Source: Mycolicibacterium gilvum (GTDB lineage: Bacteria; Actinomycetota; Actinomycetes; Mycobacteriales; Mycobacteriaceae). From it: a stretch of DNA of 64,000 nt. Position 1 is the stretch's first letter; the number at the start of each line of letters is the position of its first letter. Of this stretch, positions 55,551 to 63,066 are shown one piece after another. The stretch lies in the NCBI RefSeq assembly GCF_900454025.1, contig NZ_UGQM01000001.1, positions 248,001 to 312,000 of the forward strand. Direction: 5' to 3'. The notes beneath the pieces were generated by a model, which saw only the letters and a program-made list of their open reading frames with translations, was not told where the DNA came from and did no database searches. Both the position numbers and the translations under genes were made by a program.

Positions 55551-56009
55551 ATGGGGGACGACGACCGGATCGCGCTGGATCGCACGGACGAGGCGATCCT
55601 GAAGGCGTTGCAGGACGACGGCCGGATCAGCACCGCCGATCTGGCCCGCGCGGTGTCGTTGTCGCCGAGTTCGACGGCCGACCGGGTCCGCCGCCTCGTC
55701 GACGCCGGTGTCATCACCGGCTACACCGCGACGGTCTCGGCGACGGCGCTCGGTTACACAATCACGGCGTTCGTCCGGCTGGCCTACCCGTCGGGGAACT
55801 ACAAGCCGCTGCACAGCCTTCTCGACGTGACGCCCGAGGTCGTCGAGGCCCACCATGTCACCGGCGACGACTGCTTCATTCTCAAAGTGCTGGCACGGTC
55901 GATGTCGGACCTGGAGCGGCTGACGGGCCGGCTCGCGACGCTGGGGGCCGTCACGACCAACGTCGTCTACTCGAGCCCTCTGACGCGGCGCAGGCTGGAG
56001 CCAGGTTAG
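55551..56009 (+). CDS. Lrp/AsnC-family transcriptional regulator
   Basis: A feast/famine regulator of about 152 residues from ATG at 55551 (an upstream in-frame start at 55527 is possible). DNA-binding part: LDRTDEAILKALQDDGRIST and ADLARAVSLSPSSTADRVRR, the standard winged helix; the C-terminal RAM domain follows (VVEAHHVTGDDCFILKVLAR). Lrp proteins sense amino acids or related small molecules and often control a divergent gene, here the acyl-CoA dehydrogenase-like gene. It converges on the cysteine-ladder gene with 11 bases between the stops. Confidence 0.9.
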   Translation: MGDDDRIALDRTDEAILKALQDDGRISTADLARAVSLSPSSTADRVRRLVDAGVITGYTATVSATALGYTITAFVRLAYPSGNYKPLHSLLDVTPEVVEAHHVTGDDCFILKVLARSMSDLERLTGRLATLGAVTTNVVYSSPLTRRRLEPG

Positions 56010-56020
56010 ATTCGCACCGG

Positions 56021-56464
56021 TCAGGCGGCGTGGACGCCGCGCAGCCCGACGGCGCCGCGCAGGCCCGAGCAGTCGATGCATCCGACACAGCCGATGCAGT
56101 CCTCACAGTCGATGCAGCCGACGCACGCCTTGCAGCTCGTGCACGCGATACAGCCCAGGCAGGCCAGGCATTTCGCGCACGCGAGCGACAGCACGACCAG
56201 GATCGACTTGGCGATCGCCGCGCTGCCGGCCGTCGCGATCGACTGTGCGACGGCAGCGCTACCCGCGGTGGCAATGGAATTGGCCACCGCGGCGCTCCCG
56301 GCGGTGGCGATCGAGCCGGCCACCCCCGCGCTGCCCGCGGTGGCTATCGACCCGGCGACGACCGCGCTGCCCTGTGTCGCCACCGATCCTGCGACGACGT
56401 AGCTGTCCTCGGTGCGCAACGACCGCACGACGGCACGTGAGGTGTCGTCGTCGCGTTCGTCCAT
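56021..56464 (-). CDS. Hexad-repeat protein with 13-cysteine ladder (CxxCxx...), end of sdh1 operon
   Basis: A 147-residue protein of unknown function. Residues 1-23 are polar. From 24 to ~131 the sequence follows a strict six-residue period, V/T-A-G-S-I/A-A (e.g. VAGSIATAGSAAVANSIATA): Ser occupies every position 27, 33 ... 93. In the same register cysteines take over at 96, 99, 102 ... 132, thirteen in all, each exactly three apart (CAKCLACLGCIACTSCKACV ...). The tail is SGLRGAVGLRGVHAA. ATG at 56464 has GGAAG upstream. Repeated units use different synonymous codons, so the pattern is kept at protein level. It follows sdhB by 40 bases on the same strand. No signal peptide. A beta-helix-like fold with stacked cysteines, perhaps binding metal or Fe-S, is speculation. 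Confidence 0.72.
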   Translation of the reverse strand: MDERDDDTSRAVVRSLRTEDSYVVAGSVATQGSAVVAGSIATAGSAGVAGSIATAGSAAVANSIATAGSAAVAQSIATAGSAAIAKSILVVLSLACAKCLACLGCIACTSCKACVGCIDCEDCIGCVGCIDCSGLRGAVGLRGVHAA

Positions 56465-56504
56465 GTCCGCTACTTCCGCTGCTGTCTTCTCTTCGCGCAA
56501 GCAC

Positions 56505-57257
56505 TCATCGCCGGAACAGCTTGTTGCCCAGCCACACCACCGGGTCGTACTTGCGGTCCGCGGCACGCTCTTTCATCGGGATCAGGGCGTTGTCGGTGAT
56601 CTTGATGTGTTCGGGGCAGACCTCGGTGCAGCACTTGGTGATGTTGCAGTAGCCGAGGCCGTTCTCCTCCTGCGCCTGCTCGGAACGGTGACCGTGTGTG
56701 TCGAGCGGGTGCATGTCCAACTCGGCCTGCCGCATCAGGAAGCGCGGGCCGGAGAACGCGAGCTTGTTCTCCTCGTGGTCACGCACCACGTGGCACACGT
56801 TCTGACACAGGAAGCACTCGATGCACTTGCGGAACTCCTGGGACCGGTTCACGTCCTCCTGCTGCATCCGGTACTCACCGGGCTGCAGGTCCTTCGGAGG
56901 CGTGAACGCCGGGATCTCCCTGGCCTTCTCGTAGTTGAACGACACGTCGGTCACCAGGTCGCGCATCACCGGGAACGTCCGCAGGGGAGTCACCGTGACG
57001 ACCTCGTCCTCGCCGAAGGTGGACATGCGCGTCATGCACAGCAGGCGCGGACGGCCGTTGATCTCGGCCGAACACGATCCGCACTTGCCGGCCTTGCAGT
57101 TCCACCGCACGGCCAGATCCGGCGTCTGGGTGGCCTGCAGCCGGTGGATGATGTCGAGCACGACCTCACCCTCGTTGACCTCGACGGTGAAATCCTTCAG
57201 TTCACCGCCGGTGTCGTCGCCGCGCCAGACCCGGAGCTTTGCGTTGTAGGCAGCCAT
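56505..57257 (-). CDS. sdhB: Succinate dehydrogenase 1 iron-sulfur subunit
   Basis: The electron-transfer subunit of succinate:quinone oxidoreductase (Rv0247c type), 250 residues, ATG at 57257 (AAYNAKLRVWRGDDTGGELK). The ORF is open upstream inside sdhA. N-terminal [2Fe-2S] domain: RWNCKAGKCGSCSAEINGRP with the fourth Cys in RLLCMTRM. C-terminal domain: CIECFLCQNVCHVV ([4Fe-4S]) and CNITKCCTEVCPEHIKI ([3Fe-4S] and last cluster ligands). It faces the cytoplasm on the membrane. Four bases separate it from the sdhA stop; the cysteine-ladder gene follows. Confidence 0.95.
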   Translation of the reverse strand: MAAYNAKLRVWRGDDTGGELKDFTVEVNEGEVVLDIIHRLQATQTPDLAVRWNCKAGKCGSCSAEINGRPRLLCMTRMSTFGEDEVVTVTPLRTFPVMRDLVTDVSFNYEKAREIPAFTPPKDLQPGEYRMQQEDVNRSQEFRKCIECFLCQNVCHVVRDHEENKLAFSGPRFLMRQAELDMHPLDTHGHRSEQAQEENGLGYCNITKCCTEVCPEHIKITDNALIPMKERAADRKYDPVVWLGNKLFRR

Positions 57258-57261
57258 CGAT

Positions 57262-59196
57262 TCAGCCCTTCTGTTCCGGGTGTTCGGCCAATTCCTCTGG
57301 CGTGTAGTACTTCTCCAATTCGGACAGCTCGAAGGTCGCGAGCAGATCCGGCCGCATCGGCGGCTGCGGTTCCACCTCGACCGAGACCTCCGGGATGATC
57401 GGATCGCCCGGTTCGTCGCCGCCGCCGACGGTCTTGCACACCAGCAGCTTGTTGCGCCAGTGCGAGTCCATCTTGGGGTAATCGTCGCGGGTGTGTCCGC
57501 CGCGACTCTCGGTGCGCTGCAACGCCGCCTTGGCCACGCACTCGCTGACGAGCAGCATATTGCGCATGTCGATGGCCAGGTGCCAGCCGGGGTTGAAGAT
57601 GCGGCCACCCTCGACGACGACGTTCTGGTAGCGCTTCTTGAGCTCGTCGATCTTGGCGAGAACCTCGTGCAGCTCATTCTCTTTGCGGATGATGCCGGCG
57701 AGGTCGTTCATCGACTCCTGCAGTTCCGCGTGCAGCGTGTACGGATTCTCGGCGTCGCCCTTGGGTTCGAACGGCAGCAGCGCCAGCTTCTCGGCCCGCT
57801 CCAGGGCCGCGTCGGTGACGGCGGGCCGGTTGTCGAGGGAGCGGACGTAGTCCGAGGCGCCGAGTCCGGCGCGGCGGCCGAACACCAGCAGATCCGACAG
57901 CGAGTTGCCGCCGAGGCGGTTGGAGCCGTGCATGCCGCCGGAGCATTCACCGGCGGCGAACAGGCCGGGTGTCGCGGCTCCGCCGGTGTCCGGGTCGACC
58001 TCGATGCCACCCATCACGTAGTGACAGGTCGGGCCGACCTCCATCTCGTCCTTGGTGATGTCGACCTCGGCCAACTCGATGAACTGGTGGTACATCGACG
58101 GCAGCCGGCGCTTGATCTCCTCGGCGGGCATCCTCGACGCGATGTCGAGATACACACCGCCGTGCGGGGTTCCGCGACCGTTCTTCACCTCTTCGTTGAT
58201 GGCGCGGGCCACCTCGTCGCGGGGGAGCAGGTCAGGGGTGCGCCGCGCCGAGTCGTTGTCCTTGAGCCACTGGTCGGCCTCTTCCTCGGACTCGGCGTAC
58301 TGGCCCTTGAACACGTCGGGGATGTAGTCGAACATGAAGCGCTTGCCCTCGGAGTTCTTCAGAACCCCGCCGTCGCCGCGCACGCCTTCGGTGACGAGGA
58401 TGCCCTTCACCGACAGCGGCCAGACCATCCCGGTCGGGTGGAACTGGATGAACTCCATGTTGATCAGGCCCGAGCCCGCCCGCAGCGCCAGCGCGTGCCC
58501 GTCGCCGGTGTACTCCCAGGAGTTCGACGAGACCTTGAACGACTTGCCGATGCCGCCGGTGGCCAGCACGATCGCGGGCGCCTCGAACAGCACGAACTTG
58601 CCGGTCTCGCGGTAGTAGCCGAACGCGCCGGCGACCCGGCCGTTCTCCTTGATGATCTCGGTGATCGAGCACTCGTGGAAGACGCGGATGCGGGCGTCGT
58701 AGTCGCCGAGCTCGCGCTTGTCCTCCTGCTGCAGTGACACGATCTTCTGCTGCAGGGTGCGGATGATCTCCAGGCCGGTGCGGTCGCCGACGTGGGCCAG
58801 CCGCGGATAGGTGTGTCCGCCGAAGTTGCGCTGGCTGATGCGGCCGTCCTTGGTGCGGTCGAACAGCGCGCCGTAGGTCTCCAGCTCCCAGACCCGGTCG
58901 GGCGCCTCCTGTGCGTGCAGTTCGGCCATCCGCCAGTTGTTCAGGAACTTGCCGCCGCGCATCGTGTCACCGAAGTGCACCTGCCAGGAGTCCTTGGTGT
59001 TGACGTTGCGCATCGCGGCGGCGCAGCCACCCTCGGCCATCACGGTGTGGGCCTTGCCGAACAGCGACTTGGTGACCACGGCGACCCGCAGGCCCCGTTC
59101 GCGGGCCTCGATCACCGCGCGCAGTCCGGCCCCGCCGGCACCGATCACGACGACGTCGTACTCGTGCCGCTCTAGCTGTGCTTCCTCCGAAGCCAT
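57262..59196 (-). CDS. sdhA: Succinate dehydrogenase 1 flavoprotein subunit
   Basis: The catalytic subunit that oxidises succinate to fumarate with covalently bound FAD (Rv0248c type), 644 residues from ATG at 59196 (a TTG one codon earlier is also possible). FAD-binding start YDVVVIGAGGAGLRAVIEAR; the SLFGKAHTVMAEGG stretch carries the His of flavin attachment; MEFIQFHPTGMVWPLSVKGI, the RGDGGVLKN region and GMHGSNRLGGNSLSDLLVFG close the active site. The C-terminal domain is the long helical arm. It is in the sdhC-sdhA-sdhB operon. Confidence 0.96.
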   Translation of the reverse strand: MASEEAQLERHEYDVVVIGAGGAGLRAVIEARERGLRVAVVTKSLFGKAHTVMAEGGCAAAMRNVNTKDSWQVHFGDTMRGGKFLNNWRMAELHAQEAPDRVWELETYGALFDRTKDGRISQRNFGGHTYPRLAHVGDRTGLEIIRTLQQKIVSLQQEDKRELGDYDARIRVFHECSITEIIKENGRVAGAFGYYRETGKFVLFEAPAIVLATGGIGKSFKVSSNSWEYTGDGHALALRAGSGLINMEFIQFHPTGMVWPLSVKGILVTEGVRGDGGVLKNSEGKRFMFDYIPDVFKGQYAESEEEADQWLKDNDSARRTPDLLPRDEVARAINEEVKNGRGTPHGGVYLDIASRMPAEEIKRRLPSMYHQFIELAEVDITKDEMEVGPTCHYVMGGIEVDPDTGGAATPGLFAAGECSGGMHGSNRLGGNSLSDLLVFGRRAGLGASDYVRSLDNRPAVTDAALERAEKLALLPFEPKGDAENPYTLHAELQESMNDLAGIIRKENELHEVLAKIDELKKRYQNVVVEGGRIFNPGWHLAIDMRNMLLVSECVAKAALQRTESRGGHTRDDYPKMDSHWRNKLLVCKTVGGGDEPGDPIIPEVSVEVEPQPPMRPDLLATFELSELEKYYTPEELAEHPEQKG

Positions 59197-59251
59197 CAAT
59201 CCTCGCTCATCTATCGGTATGTCAGTGAATGTGTCTGTGGGAAGGGCTGTC

Positions 59252-60073
59252 TCAGCCGACGAACCTCAGGTCGGAGAACCACCCGGCGGCCAGGGCCATC
59301 ACGTAGAAGTCGGTCAGCATCAGCGTGCCCAGGGTGATCCAGGCGTACTGCTTGTGCCGCACGTTGAGCTTGCTGATCTGAGTCCACATCCAGTAGCGGA
59401 CGGGGTGCTTGGAGAAGTGCTTGAGCCGGCCCCCGGCGACGTGCCGGCACGAGTGGCACGAAACCGTGTAGGTCCACAGCAGCACGACGTTGACGACGAG
59501 GATCAGGTTGCCCAGACCGAAGCCGAAACCGCCGTCGGGCTTGGAGAACGCGATGATCGCGTCATAGGTGTTGACCAGTGAGATGAGCACCGCGATGTAG
59601 AAGAAGTAGCGGTGGGTGTTCTGGATGATCAGCGGGAAGCGGGTCTCGCCGGTGTACTTCGCATGCGGTTCGGCGACGGCGCAGGCGGTCGGGGCCTGCC
59701 ACACCGTGCGGTAGTAGGCGCCGCGGTAGTAGTAGCAGGTCAACCGGAACAGCAGCAGGAAGGGCAGCGACACCGCCGCGTACGGCAGCCACCAGACGTC
59801 GGGCAGGAACTGGCCGAAGTGGCTGGCCTCGGGCACGCAGCCGGTGCTGACGCACGGCGAGTAGAACGGCGTCAGGTAGCCGTACTCGGCGACGTAGTAG
59901 TTGCTCTGCATGAACGCACGCACCGTCGCGTAGATGATGAACGTCGCGAAGCCCAGGTCGATGAGGATGGGCGACTTGAGCCAGTTGTCGGTCCGCAGCG
60001 TGCGCTGCCGGATCTGGGCTCGGCCAGGCGAGAAGACGCCGGTCGCTTTGCGGTCGGCGGTGGGTGCGCTCAC
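59252..60073 (-). CDS. sdhC: Succinate dehydrogenase 1 membrane anchor (Rv0249c homologue)
   Basis: A single large membrane subunit of 273 residues with five helices (e.g. PILIDLGFATFIIYATVRAF, PYAAVSLPFLLLFRLTCYYY, NLILVVNVVLLWTYTVSCHS), typical of SDH1 enzymes that have one anchor protein. It passes electrons from SdhB to menaquinone. Start GTG at 60073. Conserved histidines near the membrane edges (HRYFFYIAVL and CRHVAGG) may serve haem or quinone binding; haem content cannot be judged here. It precedes sdhA by 55 bases. Confidence 0.9.
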   Translation of the reverse strand: MSAPTADRKATGVFSPGRAQIRQRTLRTDNWLKSPILIDLGFATFIIYATVRAFMQSNYYVAEYGYLTPFYSPCVSTGCVPEASHFGQFLPDVWWLPYAAVSLPFLLLFRLTCYYYRGAYYRTVWQAPTACAVAEPHAKYTGETRFPLIIQNTHRYFFYIAVLISLVNTYDAIIAFSKPDGGFGFGLGNLILVVNVVLLWTYTVSCHSCRHVAGGRLKHFSKHPVRYWMWTQISKLNVRHKQYAWITLGTLMLTDFYVMALAAGWFSDLRFVG

Positions 60074-60145
60074 GGTTACCTTTCGATGAAGTTATGTCCC
60101 CCGGGTGCGTGCCGCCTCGCCGTGGCGAAGAGCGGCACGCACGTC

Positions 60146-60448
60146 TCAGCGTGTGCCGCCGAGACCCTCGTCGTCGACACCGCGCCAGAACTCGGTGTCG
60201 TACTGGGTGTCGGGGATCGGGATCCGCTCGGCGACGTGATGATGCCGGCTGACACCGCGCGCGAGTTCCAGCTCCTCGGCATCGATGTCGAGACGATCGA
60301 TGTCGTTGAGAATGCGCTCGGCGTCGTTGACGATGCGACGGGTGGCTGGGCTGTCCCCGTATCGCGACGCCAGCGACGTCACGCATCGCCTCAGGCTGCC
60401 GATCAGATCGTGAAGCTGGGCGAGTTCGGTGGTGCTGGTGCTGGACAA
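60146..60448 (-). CDS. Rv0250c-like small protein leading the sdh1 operon
   Basis: A 100-residue cytoplasmic protein, mostly helical: LAQLHDLIGSLRRCVTSLAS, then ATRRIVNDAERILNDIDRLD, ending with a His-rich RHHHVAERIPIPDTQYDTEF segment. It matches the recalled Rv0250c in length and position as first gene of the SDH1 cluster. It is 72 bases upstream of sdhC on the same strand. Function unknown; a regulatory or assembly role is inferred from operon position. Confidence 0.75.
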   Translation of the reverse strand: MSSTSTTELAQLHDLIGSLRRCVTSLASRYGDSPATRRIVNDAERILNDIDRLDIDAEELELARGVSRHHHVAERIPIPDTQYDTEFWRGVDDEGLGGTR

Positions 60449-60562
60449 GCGACCTCCTTGGGCTGAAGGGTGTCATGGATCACAGTACGCAACCGATGGT
60501 AGCCACATCATGGTTGTCAGCGTGAGACAGATCACTTTGAGGACGGAAAAGTCGGAGGGCAC

Positions 60563-61324
60563 ATGGCGACGAAGGACGATTTGAAGGCGCGGGCGGAAGC
60601 GTTGCTCAGGCTGCATCAGCCCGGGAACCCGGTGATTCTGCCGACGGTGTGGGATGCGTGGTCGGCGCACCTGGCGGTCGACGCGGGTTTCTCGGCGCTG
60701 ACCGTGGGGAGCCATCCGCTCGCGGACTCAATCGGCAAGCCCGACAACGAGGGGATGGTGTTCGACGACGTGCTGACCCGGGTCGCGCAGATCACCGCGG
60801 CGGTCGACGTCCCGGTGTCGGTCGACATCGAATCCGGGTACGCCGAGGAGCCCGCCCGGCTGATCGACGGTCTGCTGTCGGTCGACGCGGTCGGGCTCAA
60901 CATCGAGGACACCGTGCACAGCGAGGGTGGTCGCCTGCGGTCGTCCGAGGAACACGCGGCGCTGGTCGGCGGTCTGCGCGCGGCGGCCGACGCCGCCGGG
61001 GTGCACGTGGTGATCAACGCGAGGACCGATCTGTTCCTGCGTCAGGACGGTGACGAGGCCGACCGGGTGGACCGGGCCATCGCGCGCCTGAAGGAGGCCG
61101 CCGACGCGGGTGCCGACGTGCTGTACCCGGTCGGTGTGCACCCGCCGGAGGTGATGCGGCGCCTGACCTCCGAGTTGCCGTTGCCGGTCAACGCGATCGC
61201 CCGCCCCGACCAGTCCGACCCGGCGTCCTACGGTCCGCTCGGTGTCGCGCGGATCAGCTTCGGGCCGTTCTGGCAGGCGGCGCTGGCCGAGCGGTCCAAG
61301 GAGCTGCTGGCGCGCTGGCGCTAG
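60563..61324 (+). CDS. Isocitrate lyase/phosphoenolpyruvate mutase-family protein
   Basis: A TIM-barrel enzyme of 253 residues of the ICL/PEPM superfamily, probably a carbon-carbon or carbon-phosphorus bond lyase with Mg2+. Features: LPTVWDAWSAHLAVDAGFSA, VSVDIESGYAEEPARLIDGL (metal-binding Asp/Glu) and GLNIEDTVHSEGGRL, VVINARTDLFL. The catalytic Cys loop of isocitrate lyase proper (KKCGH) is absent, so it is more like an oxaloacetate or 2-methylisocitrate-type member; substrate unknown. ATG at 60563, divergent from the sdh1 operon. Confidence 0.85.
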   Translation: MATKDDLKARAEALLRLHQPGNPVILPTVWDAWSAHLAVDAGFSALTVGSHPLADSIGKPDNEGMVFDDVLTRVAQITAAVDVPVSVDIESGYAEEPARLIDGLLSVDAVGLNIEDTVHSEGGRLRSSEEHAALVGGLRAAADAAGVHVVINARTDLFLRQDGDEADRVDRAIARLKEAADAGADVLYPVGVHPPEVMRRLTSELPLPVNAIARPDQSDPASYGPLGVARISFGPFWQAALAERSKELLARWR

Positions 61325-61338
61325 CCGGCGGCGATACC

Positions 61339-61399
61339 CGCGAGACTGTACCCACGGTCGTGAAACCGGCCTGACAGCGACCCTGAGTGCAGTCTCGTG
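61339..61399. repeat. Dispersed intergenic palindrome, copy 2
   Basis: CGCGAGACTGTACCCACGGT plus CGTG (61339-61362) repeats the left arm of the element at 31991 with three differences, and GAGTGCAGTCTCGTG (61385-61399) is its inverted partner (12 of 15). It lies between the convergent lyase-family and universal stress genes, as copy 1 does between other convergent genes. Confidence 0.6.
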
Positions 61400-61418
61400 A
61401 GACTCCGGTACCGCGCTG

Positions 61419-61868
61419 CTACTTCGACGTCTCGACGACGAGCACTTCGGTCGTCGAGTTCTTCGACACGATGCGCGGAACGGATCCGACGAGGCGGCCC
61501 ACCATCGACTTGAACCCGACGTCGCCGACGACGAGCAGGTCGGCCTGTACCTCTTCGGCCAGCGCGATCAACGCGTCTGCCGGGGTGCCCGCGAGGGCGC
61601 GTTCCTCGACGTTCTTCGCGCCGGCCGAGCGCGCCTTCGCCGCGGCGTCGCGCAGCAGATCGAAGACGGGCGCGTCGCCCGCCGTCCGGTAGTTCTCATC
61701 GCGCGGCTGGTCCGGGTCCGGGGCGCCGCCGTCGCGCGCGGTCGGTGTGTAGGCCGACGCGACGATCAGCCGGGCGTCCGCCTCGGCGGCGAGGGTGGCC
61801 GCCCGCTGGACCGCTCGCATCGACGTCTCCGACCCGTCGGTGCCTACGACGATCACGCGGTATGCCAC
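61419..61868 (-). CDS. Universal stress protein (UspA domain, ATP-binding type)
   Basis: A single UspA domain of 149 residues, start GTG at 61868 after GAGGAG. Here the ATP-binding loop is canonical: GDVGFKSMVGRLVGSVPRIV fits G-x2-G-x9-G-S, unlike the other Usp in this window. N-terminal VIVVGTDGSETSMRAVQRAA. Cytoplasmic stress protein. A 20-base palindrome with the TTAC-N6-GTAA core lies about 28 bases upstream of the start codon. Confidence 0.9.
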   Translation of the reverse strand: MAYRVIVVGTDGSETSMRAVQRAATLAAEADARLIVASAYTPTARDGGAPDPDQPRDENYRTAGDAPVFDLLRDAAAKARSAGAKNVEERALAGTPADALIALAEEVQADLLVVGDVGFKSMVGRLVGSVPRIVSKNSTTEVLVVETSK

Positions 61869-61895
61869 GGCGACTCCTCACTGAGTGAACACTTG

Positions 61896-61915
61896 TTCTT
61901 ACTTTACAGTAAGAA
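61896..61915. promoter_or_regulatory. TTAC-N6-GTAA palindrome upstream of usp
   Basis: TTCTTAC (61896-61902) and GTAAGAA (61909-61915) are perfect 7-base arms around TTTACA. The core is the same as in the fadA2/fabG4 and fadE5 promoter operators. It sits between the usp start and the end of the membrane protein gene; an alternative is a weak terminator of that gene. Confidence 0.5.
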
Positions 61916-61923
61916 AATCGCGG

Positions 61924-62355
61924 TTAGAAGAGCTGCCCGACCACGAATCCGGTCAGCAGCACCGCGAATCCGCCGATCTCACCGACGATCAGCGCGGCCA
62001 TCGCAATCCTGATCGTGGTGTCGACGTGTTCGAACTGGTTGGTGGTGTCGCGCCGGATGCCGTGCAGGACATAGGTGGCGATGGCCAGCACGAAGAACGC
62101 GACGACCACCGCTGCCGCGGTCAGGTTCACCGCGGTGGGCCATGCGCTCAGCTCCACGAACACGGCGAGCAGCATCGTCGCGAACGCGTACAGCAGCGCG
62201 GCGCGGTGAGCGATGTCGACATACGGATGCGCGAGGTGGTCGGCGCTGGTGGCCATCTGCCGGTACTTCCACACGCCGAGTACCAGCGCCCACAGGAAGA
62301 TCAGGCCGGCCGCCAGCACGGTCAGTGTCGTGTCGATCCCGAGTGCTGCATCCAT
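61924..62355 (-). CDS. Four-helix membrane protein of unknown function
   Basis: A 143-residue membrane protein with four predicted helices: TLTVLAAGLIFLWALVLGVW, YAFATMLLAVFVELSAW, AAAVVVAFFVLAIATYVLHG and MAALIVGEIGGFAVLLTGFV. ATG at 62355 (MDAALGIDTT); an upstream in-frame start would only add basic residues. The loop YRQMATSADHLAHPYVDIAH contains conserved-looking histidines. Probably co-transcribed with the usp gene (55 bases). Not recognised. Confidence 0.7.
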   Translation of the reverse strand: MDAALGIDTTLTVLAAGLIFLWALVLGVWKYRQMATSADHLAHPYVDIAHRAALLYAFATMLLAVFVELSAWPTAVNLTAAAVVVAFFVLAIATYVLHGIRRDTTNQFEHVDTTIRIAMAALIVGEIGGFAVLLTGFVVGQLF

Positions 62356-62384
62356 GGTCTGAGCAGAGTATCGGCATCGACGCG

Positions 62385-62419
62385 AAGAGCCGGTGGACCT
62401 CAACGGTCCACCGGCTCTT
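62385..62419 (-). terminator. Strong terminator hairpin after hsp20
   Basis: AAGAGCCGGTGGACC (62385-62399) and GGTCCACCGGCTCTT (62405-62419) form a perfect 15-bp stem with a 5-base loop, immediately downstream of the hsp20 stop on the minus strand. It insulates the downstream membrane protein and usp genes from heat-shock transcription. Confidence 0.85.
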
Positions 62420-62426
62420 TCGGCGG

Positions 62427-62867
62427 TTACCTGCTCTCGATCTCGATGCGCCGGGCCTCGGCGCCCTTGTGCGCGCCGGCGACCCGCACGGTCAGCACGC
62501 CGGCCTCGTAGCCGGCAGAGACCGCGTCACCGGTGAGGTGCGAGGGCAGCGCGAAGGACCGGTGGAACGATCCGTACCGGATTTCGCTGACCTTGCGGCC
62601 GTTCTTCTCCTCGGCACGCTCGTCGCGGCGCTCCCCGCGGATTACCAGGCGGCCGCGGTCGACTTCGACGGTGACGTCCTTCGCGACGTCCACACCGGGA
62701 AGATCGACACGGATCACCGCGTCCTCGCCGTCGCGGTCGACCTCGACGGCGGGGTTGATCCCGGCGGCCCACTCGCCGGCGGTCGCAGGTCCGAAGAACT
62801 CGCGTACGAAGCGGTCGGTGTGGGAGTTGGTCCATGCCGGCCAGTTCCGCAGTGCGACATTGCTCAT
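62427..62867 (-). CDS. hsp: Hsp20/alpha-crystallin small heat-shock protein (Rv0251c, Acr2 type)
   Basis: An ATP-independent chaperone of 146 residues. ATG at 62867 has AGGAG about 10 bases before it; the ATG at 62876 lies directly on that site. The alpha-crystallin domain runs from about NPAVEVDRDGEDAVIRVDLP to the GVLTVRV motif (AGVLTVRVAGAHKG). The N-terminal ~45 residues (ALRNWPAWTNSHTDRFVREF) are the usual variable arm. It corresponds to Rv0251c, the major HspR/SigE/SigH-regulated chaperone. An HspR-like inverted repeat lies upstream and a strong terminator follows. Confidence 0.92.
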   Translation of the reverse strand: MSNVALRNWPAWTNSHTDRFVREFFGPATAGEWAAGINPAVEVDRDGEDAVIRVDLPGVDVAKDVTVEVDRGRLVIRGERRDERAEEKNGRKVSEIRYGSFHRSFALPSHLTGDAVSAGYEAGVLTVRVAGAHKGAEARRIEIESR

Positions 62868-62920
62868 TGGTGTCATCTCCTTGGTCGGGACCGGCTCCGT
62901 GCCGGTTCTGCCCATACAAA

Positions 62921-62941
62921 CTTGAGTCGACCACGCTCATG
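62921..62941. promoter_or_regulatory. HspR (HAIR-like) operator upstream of hsp20
   Basis: CTTGAGT-CGACCAC-GCTCATG fits the HAIR consensus CTTGAGT-N7-ACTCAAG: the left half is perfect, the right half matches at 5 of 7. It is about 54 bases before the hsp20 start. HspR repression of acr2 is known in M. tuberculosis. Confidence 0.7.
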
Positions 62942-63066
62942 TTCCTGGAATGCGTTCGCTGTCGGCGAACGGCCTCACATCAGCGGCGGCGCGGACGTGA
63001 GCACACCGTGATGGGGGCTTCACACGGGGCGACATAGAAGCAATATCGGCTCCCTAGCGTGAGGGC

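Noticed and set aside
56200..56410. Regular 36-base periodicity, superficially like a tandem repeat or CRISPR
   Set aside because: The period comes from 12-codon protein repeats with synonymous differences; there are no unique spacers and no cas genes.
62942..63066. Possible GlnR/NnaR box before nirB
   Set aside because: No convincing half-site spacing could be found; not reported as a feature.
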